Shown: piece by piece, positions 1 to 9,791 of the stretch
How the letters are laid out: every line of letters begins with the position of its first letter
Position numbering within the stretch: position 1 is the stretch's first letter
Assembly: GCA_946902875.1 (NCBI GenBank)
Contig: OX336340.1
Coordinates: 10,121,566-10,185,565 of the forward strand
Reading direction: 5' to 3'
Origin: Nematopogon swammerdamellus
Lineage: Eukaryota; Arthropoda; Insecta; Lepidoptera; Adelidae
Length of the DNA: 64,000 bases
Notes under the pieces: model-generated
Told to the model about the DNA's origin: nothing
Seen by the model: the letters and a program-made list of their open reading frames with translations, nothing else
The model's database searches: none
Position numbers and translations under genes: made by a program

Positions 1-495
1 TGGTAGACCTATAGTATAGTAGCTTCCTCGTAGTAAGATCTATCGATATATAGATTCTTGACTCAAATGCTTTAAACAATAATATTATATGTATACTAGC
101 TAAGCCTGTAGCTCGCATCCGCTCCCGTTGTTTTTGACAATTCCAGTTTACAGAAATTGATTTAAAGTCCAATAAAAAAAATATTTATTCATATAACTAT
201 ATTTTATGATTCCTCCAACTGAGTTCACCTCCGATCCCACCGCTCAGCTCGTATGAATAATGGAGTGATGATTTAGTTAGATAGAGCCTATACATTATCT
301 ACAATATGTTACTCCTAAGCTCCTAGCTAGCTCCTAGCTCCTAAGCTAAGCTCTATTATTTTCTGAAAATTCCATCCAAATTGGGTCGGTACTCTCGGTA
401 CTGATTACGTGATGCGTTGCCAAACAGACAGACAAAGATATGATTCTGAAATTATGGTAATGCATTCTAGAATAAGCTACAACAATTTATCCTTG
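1..495. other. AT-rich sequence, no gene seen
   Basis: No convincing coding or RNA feature is seen. Around 314-357 there is a short run of degenerate agctcct/agctaag units, a local simple repeat. Confidence 0.5.
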
Positions 496-773
496 ATGTA
501 AAACTGTAGGTCCTTTCCTTTGCTTGCCCCTTACTAGGTGGCTAAGTAGGCTCAAATTGTAGCCAACTGGGTTGGTACCACTATACTTGATGTAAGATGG
601 CCGCATAGCAACCTCGGTTGTGTTCTCCTCTAGTCTAGTATAGCCATAGCCAGCAGTCCACCAGGGAAGTCTCCGGTATAAGTGCCTTCTCGGAGGTAAT
701 ATTGGCTGGTCGGAACATGTGCTTTGGCCCCTCCGACTCAGCCACCCATATCGGATTACATAAATAAAATTCT
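496..773 (+). mobile_element. SINE-B copy, 5'-truncated
   Basis: The sequence runs from the shared central SINE domain (gtaaaactgtaggtcc, then ttactaggtgg, then ttggtaccact) to the SINE-B tail ending ggattacataaataaaa. It matches, in the opposite orientation, the copies at 9336-9706 and 41590-41972. The tRNA-like head is absent. Short open frames across it are by-products of the element. Confidence 0.75.
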
Positions 774-1429
774 TTATCCCAATTTTTTGCAAATATACAT
801 ATGTACACGCAAAATTTACAGTATTTTCGGCTTTTGACCATTGGGATAATTTTTTTTCGAGTAGTAGATTTTTTTAATTGCTGCGACTATCATCGCACCC
901 TCGACTTATTCTCCCCCGAAATCACATAGATGTAGGTACCTATCTACAATGCGTGTTAGTTACCTTTAACGTGTCTTCTACCTACATATTCTTAAAATAC
1001 GATACATGGCTCTCCGCCCGCCCGCACCTCCTAGTCGGGCGTTTCCACAGTTTGTGAACGTTATATAACCATAAAACCTCCAAATTATAATAATATGTCG
1101 TATACAAATGAGCCTCCGCGCTCGGAGGCTGTGTCTTACGCTGGTGTAGTTGTGTAGTAGGGACACCCCGGCACGCGTGGCCGTCTCGTGTCGGTTGTGT
1201 GGTTTCGAGTTGATGGGTCGCGTTGCCATGCCACGAGATGAAGGGAGCTGATGTGGCTTGCGGATGTGTTGGTGGGAGATGGCTGTTTACGAGTTCCGAG
1301 AAGCGAGACTGAGGGGCTCCAGCGGCAACGTCCGCGGTCGGTACTGCACGCGCGCCCCGCCCCTCCGCCCGCCCGCCGCACCGTCACCCCTACCAGTCCT
1401 CTAGGCTTCGAAGGTTTCGATGGTGTTTA
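774..1429. other. No gene seen; small GC-rich patches
   Basis: Unique-looking sequence with GC-rich patches at about 1010-1040 and 1320-1390. The open frames here are short and overlap on both strands, as expected by chance in GC-rich DNA. Confidence 0.4.
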
Positions 1430-1780
1430 TTTTTTTATTTTTATGGAAACTGACACGGTTGGCTACATCACCTACAACGTCCGTGATGTCAGCCCATAAC
1501 ACCGGGTGAACTAGGTGCCATCCCAGTGCTTCCCTTCGGTCGTGCCGGCTACACTGAACTGGACGGAAAACACAAACTATTACATAGCCGCAAGGCTGGT
1601 ATCTCTGGACGTCTATAAACAAAACGTAAAATTATAAAATGATAGTAAGAAGGTATTACATAGCCGTTTCGACCGACGACGTTTCATTCAGTGCGGTGGT
1701 ACCAACCCAGGCGGGTTTAACCCTACCACCGAGTAAGATAGGAAGGGAAGGGACCTACAGTTTTACGTGGAATTCGAACT
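1430..1780 (-). mobile_element. SINE-A, 3' part of a split copy
   Basis: Reading the minus strand, this holds the central domain and the tail of SINE-A, ending gtgtcagtttccataaaaa (A-rich end at 1430-1446). The copy is interrupted by a 64-bp insertion at 1591-1654. It stops near 1780, where a retroelement begins. The missing 5S-like head lies at 4404-4518, so one SINE was split by a ~2.6-kb insertion with loss of about 10 bases of target. Confidence 0.85.
1591..1654 (+). mobile_element. 64-bp 5'-truncated retroposon insertion
   Basis: A 64-bp segment interrupts SINE-A and is flanked by an exact 12-bp direct repeat attacatagccg (1579-1590 and 1655-1666). It matches the last ~64 bp of the 1166-bp element at 22389-23554, sharing ctggacgtctataaacaaaa and the ...aaaatgatag... 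end. This is the pattern of target-primed reverse transcription with heavy 5' truncation. Confidence 0.8.
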
Positions 1781-2038
1781 TTGTGAAACCTGGAGCCAAT
1801 AAGCTGCCCAAAGATAGGACTAAACCTTCTTCAATTTTGGGAGCAGCAAAGGATTGGGAATTGTTGATGGACACACATGAGAAGCATTACCAAATGCCTT
1901 CGGAAATCTGTACCACAGCATTAAGACCGGATATACTCATGTTCTCAAAAGCGACAAAGCATGTAGTACTTTTTGAACTTACAGTTCCATGGGAAAGTAA
2001 CATACCGAAGGACCACAACATCAAGCTTAACAAGTACT
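1780..2038 (+). pseudogene. Retroelement protein fragment, PD-(D/E)XK-like (N part)
   Basis: An uninterrupted frame starts at the SINE junction (FVKPG...) and runs to 2038. It carries LRPDILMFSKATKHVVLFEL followed by TVPWE. The spacing PD...ELT with a hydrophobic strand resembles a PD-(D/E)XK nuclease-like fold. Similar segments lie at the C terminus of reverse-transcriptase proteins of invertebrate retroelements (recalled family resemblance, not searched). There is no start codon of its own, because the 5' end was lost at insertion. The frame is cut by a 1955-bp insertion at 2039-3993 and resumes in phase at 3998. The methionine at 1639 belongs to the SINE and is not a real start. Confidence 0.65.
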
Positions 2039-3993
2039 TGAGACATTATGCTCTTTTCTATTTCTAACATGCAAAATTATTAGTTTGTTACCTCGCCGAT
2101 TCGCTATGAAATTTGACTAATTTATTCTTTATATGCTTTCAGATTGTTTATTCTCTTTGCGTCAGATTTGATTTATAATCAAATCTAGTCGTTCAAACTC
2201 CACATTGCCCACCAAGCACGACGGGGACGTTCAGCTTGAATGTTTGGTGCCTAAAACTACCATGCGCATATCATTAAACCTATGTTAATCTATTACTTAG
2301 AGCTAATCTAGTATGCTTAATCTAACGGTAGGCGATCGACTCAAAGGAATTCAGTCCTTCAACTTTCCTCGTAGAAAATCAACCTAGAACGACCTCCAGG
2401 AAATGACAATGCTACCAAGTGAGAACAGGGTGCACAGCACTCCCCTTTACGTAAAAGTCGCAGTTAATTCCCCCCAAGTAGGTTTAAAACATCTTCCGAA
2501 TCGACAGACCTTCTATTTTAGCTTATTATACTTAAACCTAGACCGTGCATTTAATGTAAATGGGTTCTCCTTTGCGTGATACACTTTCCAGGTGAGTTAC
2601 AGATAACAAAGAATACAGTGCTATCCTTCACTACGACCTGTCGTGTTTACGCTGGTTGTGAGAAATTCCTGAGCTCGTTCCGATGGTGGAAATTCTTTAC
2701 AGCTGCATGGTAATGATGATGATGTATCCTTTACCGCTGCGTAGCAATGTTGGTGATCTATGTTGCACGTCACGGCGATTCCTTGAAGTCTGTGAGACAC
2801 TCAGCCAGATGATTTGCAGTGGTTCCTGTAATCATACGTCTAGGCCGCCGATGGCTTTGAGCTAATTTCGCGCGCCGTTTTTGAGCAAAGTTTACGCTGT
2901 CCCTCGCTGTTAAGTTTGGTAACGCGCCGAGAACAATAGTACGCAACCGAGTAATTGTCTTACGTTCGCGGATTAATAAATTGGCCGCCGAAATAAATTG
3001 ACGCTTCGGTGGAAAACCGCACGCAATCGCGATCCTCGGAAGTGATGAGTCTCGATGGAATATTTTTAATTGAAGCATGCAACTTAGCTCAGGCTTCTAA
3101 GCCAATCCAGTCTACCCCGGCACCCGCCCAGCTTTCTCAGCAACCGGCGCCTCTCTATCCACGTTCACCTCCCCGCATACAACGTCACTTCACTAATAGA
3201 GTTCAAAGTCCACGAATTATACCTATTTTCGCACTATCTCACTTGTCACTTAACACGTAAACCCGACACTCCGCGCGCTCCCTTCAATTTTCCTAGAGGA
3301 GAAACCGTGTTCTCAACTCCAAACCAGTTATGAAGGAATCGATTGTCTTTCCCGAAACGCGAAACCGGCCCCAGTAGAGTCCGTTCCAAATTACCGCGCG
3401 ATGACTCCTTCTCGATTAATGTTCGTAGTCGAATACCGAGAGGCGACCGTTTCGGACTCCTGAATCTCTCGAACCGCCAAAGACATCCGATCAATTCTAC
3501 CGCACGATCCTGACCGACCTCCTGTCCTCCCCGCCTCTCCATCATCAGCTTGATGATAACACCTCCTCTTCCCTTCTTGCAAATATGGCCGCAACAGGTC
3601 ACCACCTGATTCGTAGGACGTATCCAAGCCCCTCCCTCAGTTGTCCGCCATTTTTCGTGTTCATAATTTTTTCTATCAAGTCCTAAACAGCCATTTTGAA
3701 ATTCGAAGGGTTTTTATACTGTAATTTTTTTTTGAGATTGTGAGATTTTAAGAAATAACACTCAAGATTAGCCCATTTCTGAAAAAGACCCATAATTTTT
3801 GTTGTAGACGACATTTATTGCCAAGAGTATCAGATTACAGAATCCTGACGTCAAGGGAATTATTTGCACGTGTGTGAACCGTGTGAATTCAAAATTCGAA
3901 AATATTTTAGATAAGAAGAAACAAATATCATAATTTTATATGAGAAGTGTGCGTATGGTGCAAATACACTTTGTATCAGGCGAACACATCTCA
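2039..3993. mobile_element. 1955-bp TG...CA insertion with TACT target duplication
   Basis: The segment starts TGAGACATTATG and ends ACACATCTCA, so its termini are TGAGA...TCTCA. It is flanked by the 4-bp repeat TACT (2035-2038 and 3994-3997). Removing it with one TACT leaves the host reading frame exactly in phase, so both ends are well fixed. TG...CA ends with a 4-bp duplication suit an LTR-type element, for example a solo LTR, although 1.95 kb would be long. A non-autonomous DNA element is the alternative. Open frames inside (2770-3078 and 3246-3605 minus, 3009-3260 plus) are short and unrecognised. Strand is not determined. Confidence 0.65.
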
Positions 3994-3997
3994 TACT

Positions 3998-4242
3998 GCA
4001 ACTTAGTAGACCGGATTGTGAGAAACGGATTCAAGACTGATCTCTTCGCTGTGGAAGTCGGAGCAAGAGGACTACCAGCGAAGTCGCTCTACAGTCTCTT
4101 CAAGAATCTAGGGCTCCCAAGATCGACGCTAAGCTCATATATGGAGAGAGCTTCAAAAACGTCACTGGAAGCATCCTACAGAATATGGATAGGTAGAGAG
4201 AGGGAGGTCGAGAGCGGGACTGGTGGTTTCCCCGCGTCCTAG
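3998..4242 (+). pseudogene. Retroelement protein fragment (C part)
   Basis: This continues the frame cut at 2038 and reaches the stop TAG at 4240-4242. Residues include FAVEVGARGLPAKSLYSLF and, near the end, ASYRIWIGRE. The same order (a conserved VGARG-type strand, a helical segment, then a W-containing end) follows the RPD...ELTVPWE segment in the related retroelement proteins I recall. No stop or frameshift is seen in either half, so decay since insertion is modest. The methionine at 3940 lies in the inserted element and is not a true start. Confidence 0.6.
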
Positions 4243-4403
4243 TCAACGCAGACTAGCTGACGAGGGCTTGAAGCGAGCCGAAACGTGAAGCATGCGCGGG
4301 AAATTTAGAGTGGCCACTCGCTAGTCCCGGCCTCGATTAATACCCTCCTCTACTGCCGATGGGCCCGGATATGTTCGGTGAAGCCATCGCAAGCTTAGAT
4401 CCA
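4243..4403 (+). other. 3' untranslated end of the retroelement fragment
   Basis: Sequence between the stop codon and the point where SINE-A resumes. It has no poly-A tail, and no target duplication can be recognised against the left junction near 1780. Confidence 0.45.
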
Positions 4404-4518
4404 CACCTTCTCCAACGGTCGAGCGGTCACCCATCCAATAACTGACCGCGCCCGGCGTTGCTTAACAATCAATAGCAACAGTCGACTGTCTGCACCACTG
4501 GACTATCGAGGCTGACAG
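4404..4518 (-). mobile_element. SINE-A head (5S rRNA-like plus tRNA-like A-box)
   Basis: On the minus strand this is the 5' head of the SINE split at 1780. Positions 4468 down to 4422 read ttaagcaacgccgggcgcgg, then a short spacer, then gatgggtgaccgct. This follows the 3' half of the 5S rRNA internal promoter (box A, intermediate element, box C). Upstream, at 4510-4491, lies ctcgatagtccagtggtgca, a tRNA A-box-like motif. Confidence 0.8.
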
Positions 4519-4834
4519 GTGGTGCCTCAGATGTAGTTTTAGAGGTTTCAACGTATGCTTCCGAAGAGCGATTGATGGGTCGAAAGCAGTGTGGCATTAT
4601 AAGGTAAAACTGTTGGTACGGAATCCTCAAACAAGGAGAACTACTTTCGTTTTGGAAGTCTTACCAGTAGTTTCAGCGGATCTGGTTGAAATGTTACTTT
4701 TGTTGAGTTATACGAGTATATACATCATCAAATAAAATGCATGTCACAAACATACAACAACAAAATACTCAGTGACATACAATGATAGAGCACGGTTTTT
4801 TACTCGGAGTACATAGGTTATTTTATTACACCCG
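4519..4834. other. No feature seen
   Basis: AT-rich linker between two SINE-A copies. Confidence 0.4.
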
Positions 4835-5108
4835 TGCGTGGTGTCAGCTCATCATCACACCTTGATGGACTAGGTGCCATATCAGTGGTTTCCTTTGGTA
4901 GTGCTACATTGAATTGGAAAGCGAGAACTATTTATATAGCCGCTTCGCACGACCTTTCATTCTTCGATGTCTCATTCGGTGCGGTGGTACCAATCCGGAC
5001 GGGTTAAATTCTACCACCTAGTAAGGGAAGTGAAGGGAAGAATATTACCTATGGTTTTACGTGGAATCAGAACCATGGCCAGCCTCAACGGTCGAACGGT
5101 CACGCATA
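4835..5108 (-). mobile_element. SINE-A, old diverged copy
   Basis: Recognisable pieces in order are gtgtcagctcatcat, aactatttatatagccg, gtgcggtggtaccaatccg, ctaccacctagtaaggg and cagcctcaacggtcg. The poly-A tail side and the 5S-like core are missing or eroded. Confidence 0.7.
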
Positions 5109-5227
5109 CAAGTTTTGAAAGCGCCCGCGTGTGCGGGCGCGATTTCGCGATCGGACCATAGCACCACCGAGCTACCGAGCCCGACAAAATGTGTAGGTAG
5201 TTATAATGTAGTAGGTATACATAGATA

Positions 5228-5297
5228 ACTAATTCCATAGCGACCGCGCAGCCGCCGCGCCGGCCGCCGCCGCGCCGGCCGCCGCGTCGCCGCGCCG
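5228..5297. repeat. GC-rich tandem repeat (gccgccgcgccgg units)
   Basis: About 70 bp of nearly pure G+C built from repeated gccgccgcgccggcc units inside AT-rich DNA. A short GC hairpin (gcgcccgcgtgtgcgggcgc) lies just upstream at 5121-5140. Confidence 0.6.
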
Positions 5298-5300
5298 CCA

Positions 5301-6150
5301 CATCACATCCCTAAATATTAAATTAATTCAATTTATACAAATGTTTATACGGGGAACACTTTATTTTACTGCGTTGACATTAAAAAAGCGGCGACCGCTC
5401 GTAAAACTGACTCTTGATTGATAATTTTATATTTTCTTAATGGCACCGGACGGACTCGGGGCCGGAGAGCCGGTGAGCCGGGGGGACGACACCCCGCCCG
5501 CCTGCTCGGCTTTACTCGAGTTATTTTGATTTGGATTTTATTGCACATTTTTTCTTAAACTCTATTTACATTGTGCGACATCCATGCCAAGTAATAAAAT
5601 TGTCAGTTCACATGGATTTCTACTTAAATTATAAATGTTTGCAAACAAACTAATACAAGTGAAAAGACGTGGTCTCCCGTGAAACTACTGTATGAATAAA
5701 AACTTATAAAATTAAAAGTATGTAGGGTGACAGACCCAATTGCTAGCACTGCACCAGTTTATCAGCACCACGGCGAAAAATAAAAAATATAAGATATTGT
5801 TTACAATGTAATTCAGTTCCAGAAACAAAATCACACAATTTGAATGGTGTGCGCCCTCACTACAATATTGCTCAAACAGACCACAGTGATGCAGAAATTG
5901 CCATGCTCAATTTTTGTCCATTTCTTGCTATCACCATACTTATATGATAGTACCTATTAAATATTCTGTGCTATCGCGTTAAATTTATTCTTGAAAGAGT
6001 TTCATCGTTAATTCGATGTTAGTATAATCATTTTATAGTAGTATCGTTCGCTGTTCTCTGATTTCAGTACTCTTACAGCAGCAGTAAGTATGTTACAGAA
6101 GCAGTTGATATTTTTGCAGTGGATGCTAGTGCGTATGTCGTTGTCGTACG
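5301..6150. other. No gene seen
   Basis: AT-rich, with one GC-rich patch at about 5440-5515. No coding signal. Confidence 0.4.
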
Positions 6151-6455
6151 CTTACGGCGGCGCGGCGCGGCGGTTAATTGGTGAGTTGCATGGAGGTGGG
6201 TTGATCGTAGCGGGCCGACCCGGCGGCGCGGCGCGGCGGCGGCAGATTAATGAGCGGGCACGGCTACCGCGTCCACGTCGCGCTATCGGACAGAATCTCG
6301 CGCATGACTGATCATCTGTCGTGCGCCGGACGCGGCATGCGGCTAGTGATGCGCCTGCGCATAGGCGCGCGCATCATCTCTACGCGATCACATCCAGCCC
6401 AGAGCGACACGGTTAGCTGTCGTCGTCGGCTGCACTTGGTTCCTGTGCGGAACTA
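6151..6455. other. GC-rich, CpG-rich islet
   Basis: About 300 bp of high CpG content with repeated gcggcgcggcgcggcgg (6158 and 6223). Open frames of 73 and 68 codons overlap here without any recognisable protein. It could be a regulatory or promoter element of a nearby gene, but the sequence alone does not show this. Confidence 0.35.
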
Positions 6456-6544
6456 AGTGTAAAATAAATGAAAACGGGGCCGCCACGGTCAAGGTCACGC
6501 TTATAGGCCTAAAAATTATTTATATTCCATTGTGCGGTTCTGCC

Positions 6545-6615
6545 TTTGAGGGGGTCGAGGGGTCGAGGGTCGAGGGGTTGAGGGGTTGAAGGGTCGAGGG
6601 GGGAGGGGGAGAGAG
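6545..6615. repeat. G-rich minisatellite (ggggtcgag units)
   Basis: Imperfect 8-10 bp units of ggggtcgag/ggggttgag followed by a pure G/A run. Confidence 0.75.
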
Positions 6616-6740
6616 GGTCCAAAGAAGTATAACTAACAATTTTTTTTAGGAAAATAAACATACGCCTAATAGTACTGAAGACATTGGCACAGGAAGCTCT
6701 TTAGAACTCTCCGTGTCTCGCTACCAACTATAGCCGTATA

Positions 6741-6772
6741 GCGATTATAGCCGTACTTACGGCTATAATCGC
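6741..6772. repeat. Perfect 15-bp-arm hairpin
   Basis: gcgattatagccgta, the 2-nt spacer ct, then tacggctataatcgc: fully complementary arms. Neighbouring copies of tagccgta suggest slippage or a MITE remnant. Confidence 0.8.
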
Positions 6773-7314
6773 GCACATTTCTATGATATTACTGTCGCTA
6801 TGAGAGTAACAGGGAATAAAGTGTCTCGCTGAGCTTGGTGGTCGATTTGGTTGTTTCGGGTAGATACCTCACGTCTTTCGGCACAAGCACCCATACTGGT
6901 TATCATAAAAAAACAACAACAAAAAGTATACGTGTTTAACTTGCAGTAATATAGAATACCAGTCGACAGGTGTATCATGCGACTATCGATCCTGGCACAT
7001 GCCTAGTGGCGAGTCGTGATATGACGCTACAGAATGGATAGTGAGTTCGGACGATACTTCTCAGAAGTCGTACTCATTGAAATACCTTACGAGCATTCGT
7101 ACCTCATTCCCCTCCCTCAACCCTCACTTGCGCGCTCGCTACATACGTGGGCTTTTTTCTCATTGTTTTATAGTTTTATTGGGAACATTCAAATATTTCT
7201 GGTGAGATTAAACGCCAGTCCAGTTAGGTTAGTTAGATAGCTGGAAGCGATCGTGTGTATAATCTAACTTATATGTTCTATTCGGAGTTCTATATTATTG
7301 TTGATTTTTACCAA
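6773..7314. other. No gene seen
   Basis: Ordinary sequence with short chance frames only. Confidence 0.4.
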
Positions 7315-8025
7315 CATGGGTAGCTATGTCGAGGGACCAATGGTGCAGTCGACAGAGCCAAAAACACCTCTCCTCGCGAAACCACGCTCAGAGAGGCGAC
7401 ATGCCAGGATATTTGCCGACTGTTGCTAGGCGTTTGAAGACAACCAGGTTAAAGGATTCGGGAAACACACTCGCCGGAACACAGTTCCACATCCTAGCGA
7501 TGCGATAAAGAAACTATTTTGAGAACCGATGGGTTCTCAAAAGCCCAATGTCAGCAACAAAAGAGTGTTCAGTTTCTCCGCGGCGTGTGCTGCGAAGATA
7601 GAATTGGATGGCACGGAATAAGGGAGGGATGCAAGTTCCTCAGAGCAGTGTTCGTGATAGTACCTGCAGAATAGACTGAGTGACCCTACAAAATTGTCTG
7701 TGACTGAGAGACTCCAGACCATCGGTCATTTTCGAGTCTCCCACCCGACAGAGGGTTCGGAGCTATATTGATCCCAAGGATGCCAACAAATACTAGGGAC
7801 TGCCTTATACCTAATGTGGCTAAAGTATTCCATCACCCGCCTAATCTGCGATTTGTACAACATTAAGTAGTTGTGCCGGTGCGAAGAACCTCCTATTTAT
7901 TGCGGTATATAGGATCCCCAGTTTTTTTTATGACGTTTTGGCCTTGGTCTTAATAAACTGCCTAAAACCCACGTCTTTGGAAACATTGCAGCCCAGTAGG
8001 TCTAGGTGCTCCGAGACAGGTCGGC
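7315..8025 (-). pseudogene. Decayed non-LTR retrotransposon, C-terminal part (Jockey/CR1-like)
   Basis: The minus strand encodes, in shifting frames, the C-terminal region of a LINE reverse-transcriptase protein. In order: EHLDLLGCNVSKDVGFRQF (about 8018-7942), then SLSLFCRYYHEHCSEELAS (about 7690-7628), then IARMWNCVPASVFPESFNLV followed by VFKR (about 7503-7425). These match the post-RT 'thumb' segment (LFYRIYHGECSEEL-type and LWNxLPxxVFP-type motifs) of Jockey/CR1-group elements common in Lepidoptera. Several frameshifts and stops separate the blocks, so it is dead. The polymerase active-site region and 5' end are absent. Clade is inferred from motif memory. Confidence 0.8.
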
Positions 8026-9335
8026 CTTTATCACGGTGCTCTGTGATAAAGTCTGGAGGTAGGTAATATTATATTATAAGCTAACTTATTGATTAGGAAA
8101 GGAGGAATCTTTCAAAACTTCTTAACTTGATCTTAACTTTTATATGGTTTTGAAATTTTACATTTTAATGAAATCGCATTAAAAAAAATAATCTTGTAGG
8201 TAGTAGGTACTGGGAAGCGAGGAAAGGTCAAATGAAGGTAAGTAGGGGCATACATATTATGTTGATAGGTGGGCATCATAGATTAGTTGATGAATAATGG
8301 ATGGCGGTGATGTGATAGTGTTTCACGTTTGATAAATGAGTGAATCGGAGTTGACGATCCATCACCGAGGACGCGCGCTACCGCACTGCCCGGCGGCGCC
8401 CGCTGTACACCCACTACGTCGTGGTCGCTCGTCTGATAACATATCGCACATTCCTCTTCTCAGTTTTGTCAAGAGTTTGAGTAAACAGTCTTAGGATACC
8501 TTCGAAGTCTCAATGAGCCGAACAGTGCTTTAGGGTAACAGAACGATTGGATGATATTTCGGCCAATTTGTAAATCTTATGATTTGAACATCAACTGTAA
8601 AACATAATCCATCATGGGTCATAAGTTCAACTCGTAGCTCAGATATAGTGATATGACTTGACACAGTCGACGGGACGAGGCAGCAGACGACCGGCTTAGC
8701 TTATTACGATAATTTTTCTTTCGGAAATCTCAGATCCAGAAGCAGAAGCATTATTAATAGTTCATTTAAATACAAAAGCTAATTTAATAAGTGACCCGTC
8801 GTAGCGATGTCGAAGTCGTTTAGTTTAAAAAATGAAACAAAAAAATAAGAAGGATGGCGTTCGAAATACAAATAAAAACAGAACGCGCCCGGCTGGGTGT
8901 GGTGTCATGGGAAAACGTGCCTGCCTTTTTATTCTCCGTTCAAATAAATTGGAACTCATTTTTAACTGTTTTTCTTTTTGATATTTTTTTGGTATCGAGC
9001 GCAGGTACAATGGGTCAACACAAATAGCTGTTTAGGCAACATTTTTAACATCATTATAAGTGAAAAAAAGACATGACGGATGAGTTTGCGTCGGAGACAT
9101 GACGTCGTTCATTACACTTCTGTGTGACTAAAGTTTCAGCTTGGGTTATTGACTTCATTTATTATAATTTGTTATAAATATTCTTGGAACATGAAAGTGT
9201 TAAGTACTGTATGCAAGACGAAAATTTCTAACGAAATTTATGGCGTAGTCTCTGCGGACCAACGATCTCAAATCTATAAATGGAGCGATTGGCCTAGTCC
9301 GGATGACACGCAAGCATACACCCTCCGCTTGTTTT
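8026..9335. other. No gene seen; GC patch at 8365-8425
   Basis: Mostly AT-rich. A GC-rich patch at 8365-8425 has no coding signal. Confidence 0.4.
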
Positions 9336-9706
9336 TTTTTATGTAATCCGGTGTGGTTGGCTGAGTCGGAGGGCCTAGCCAATATCACCTCCGAGAAGGT
9401 AGGTGCCATACCGGATACTTCCTTGGATTGCAGGCTATACTGGAGAACACAACCGAGGCTGCTATGTGGCCATCTTACATCCAGTATGGTGGTACCAATC
9501 CAGTAGCCTACAGTTTGAGCCTACCACCTAGTAAGGGGCAATGGAAGGGGCCTACAGTTTTACACCGGTCCTGAACGTTGAAGCAGCAAGTGTAGGTATG
9601 CACGTAAATTTCGTCAGAAAAAACTCATTGGTACACGCCGACCGGATTCGAACCTCGGACCTCTCTCACATGAGATGCCGATGCCCAAACCACTCGGCCA
9701 CCCGCC
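9336..9706 (-). mobile_element. SINE-B, nearly full length
   Basis: On the minus strand the head is tRNA-like. The A-box-like tggccgagtggt is at 9700-9689 and the B-box ggttcgaatcc at 9654-9644. The central domain follows (complement of ggtggtaccaatcc at 9488-9501 and cctaccacctagtaagg at 9520-9536), then the tail ending ggattacataaaaaaaa at 9352-9336. The intact B-box makes this a good family reference copy. Confidence 0.85.
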
Positions 9707-9791
9707 GCCATCGAACCTCGGACCTCTCGCATGAGACTTACGCCTCGACCCTCTGCCAGTTGGAAGCTTGTCATTTTCGAGCGAAGCTCTG
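9707..9791 (-). repeat. Second tRNA-like head next to SINE-B
   Basis: A second tcgaacctcggacctctcgc motif follows the first at about 60 bp, giving another B-box-like ggttcgatgg on the minus strand. It looks like a partly duplicated head (dimeric SINE start) or the remains of a second SINE. Confidence 0.5.

Noticed and set aside
487..841. Two minus frames at the window start
   Set aside because: Both read across a SINE-B copy in antisense.
9639..9706. Possible tRNA gene (minus)
   Set aside because: A- and B-boxes are present but it forms the head of a repeated element with a poly-A end, and no full cloverleaf is evident.
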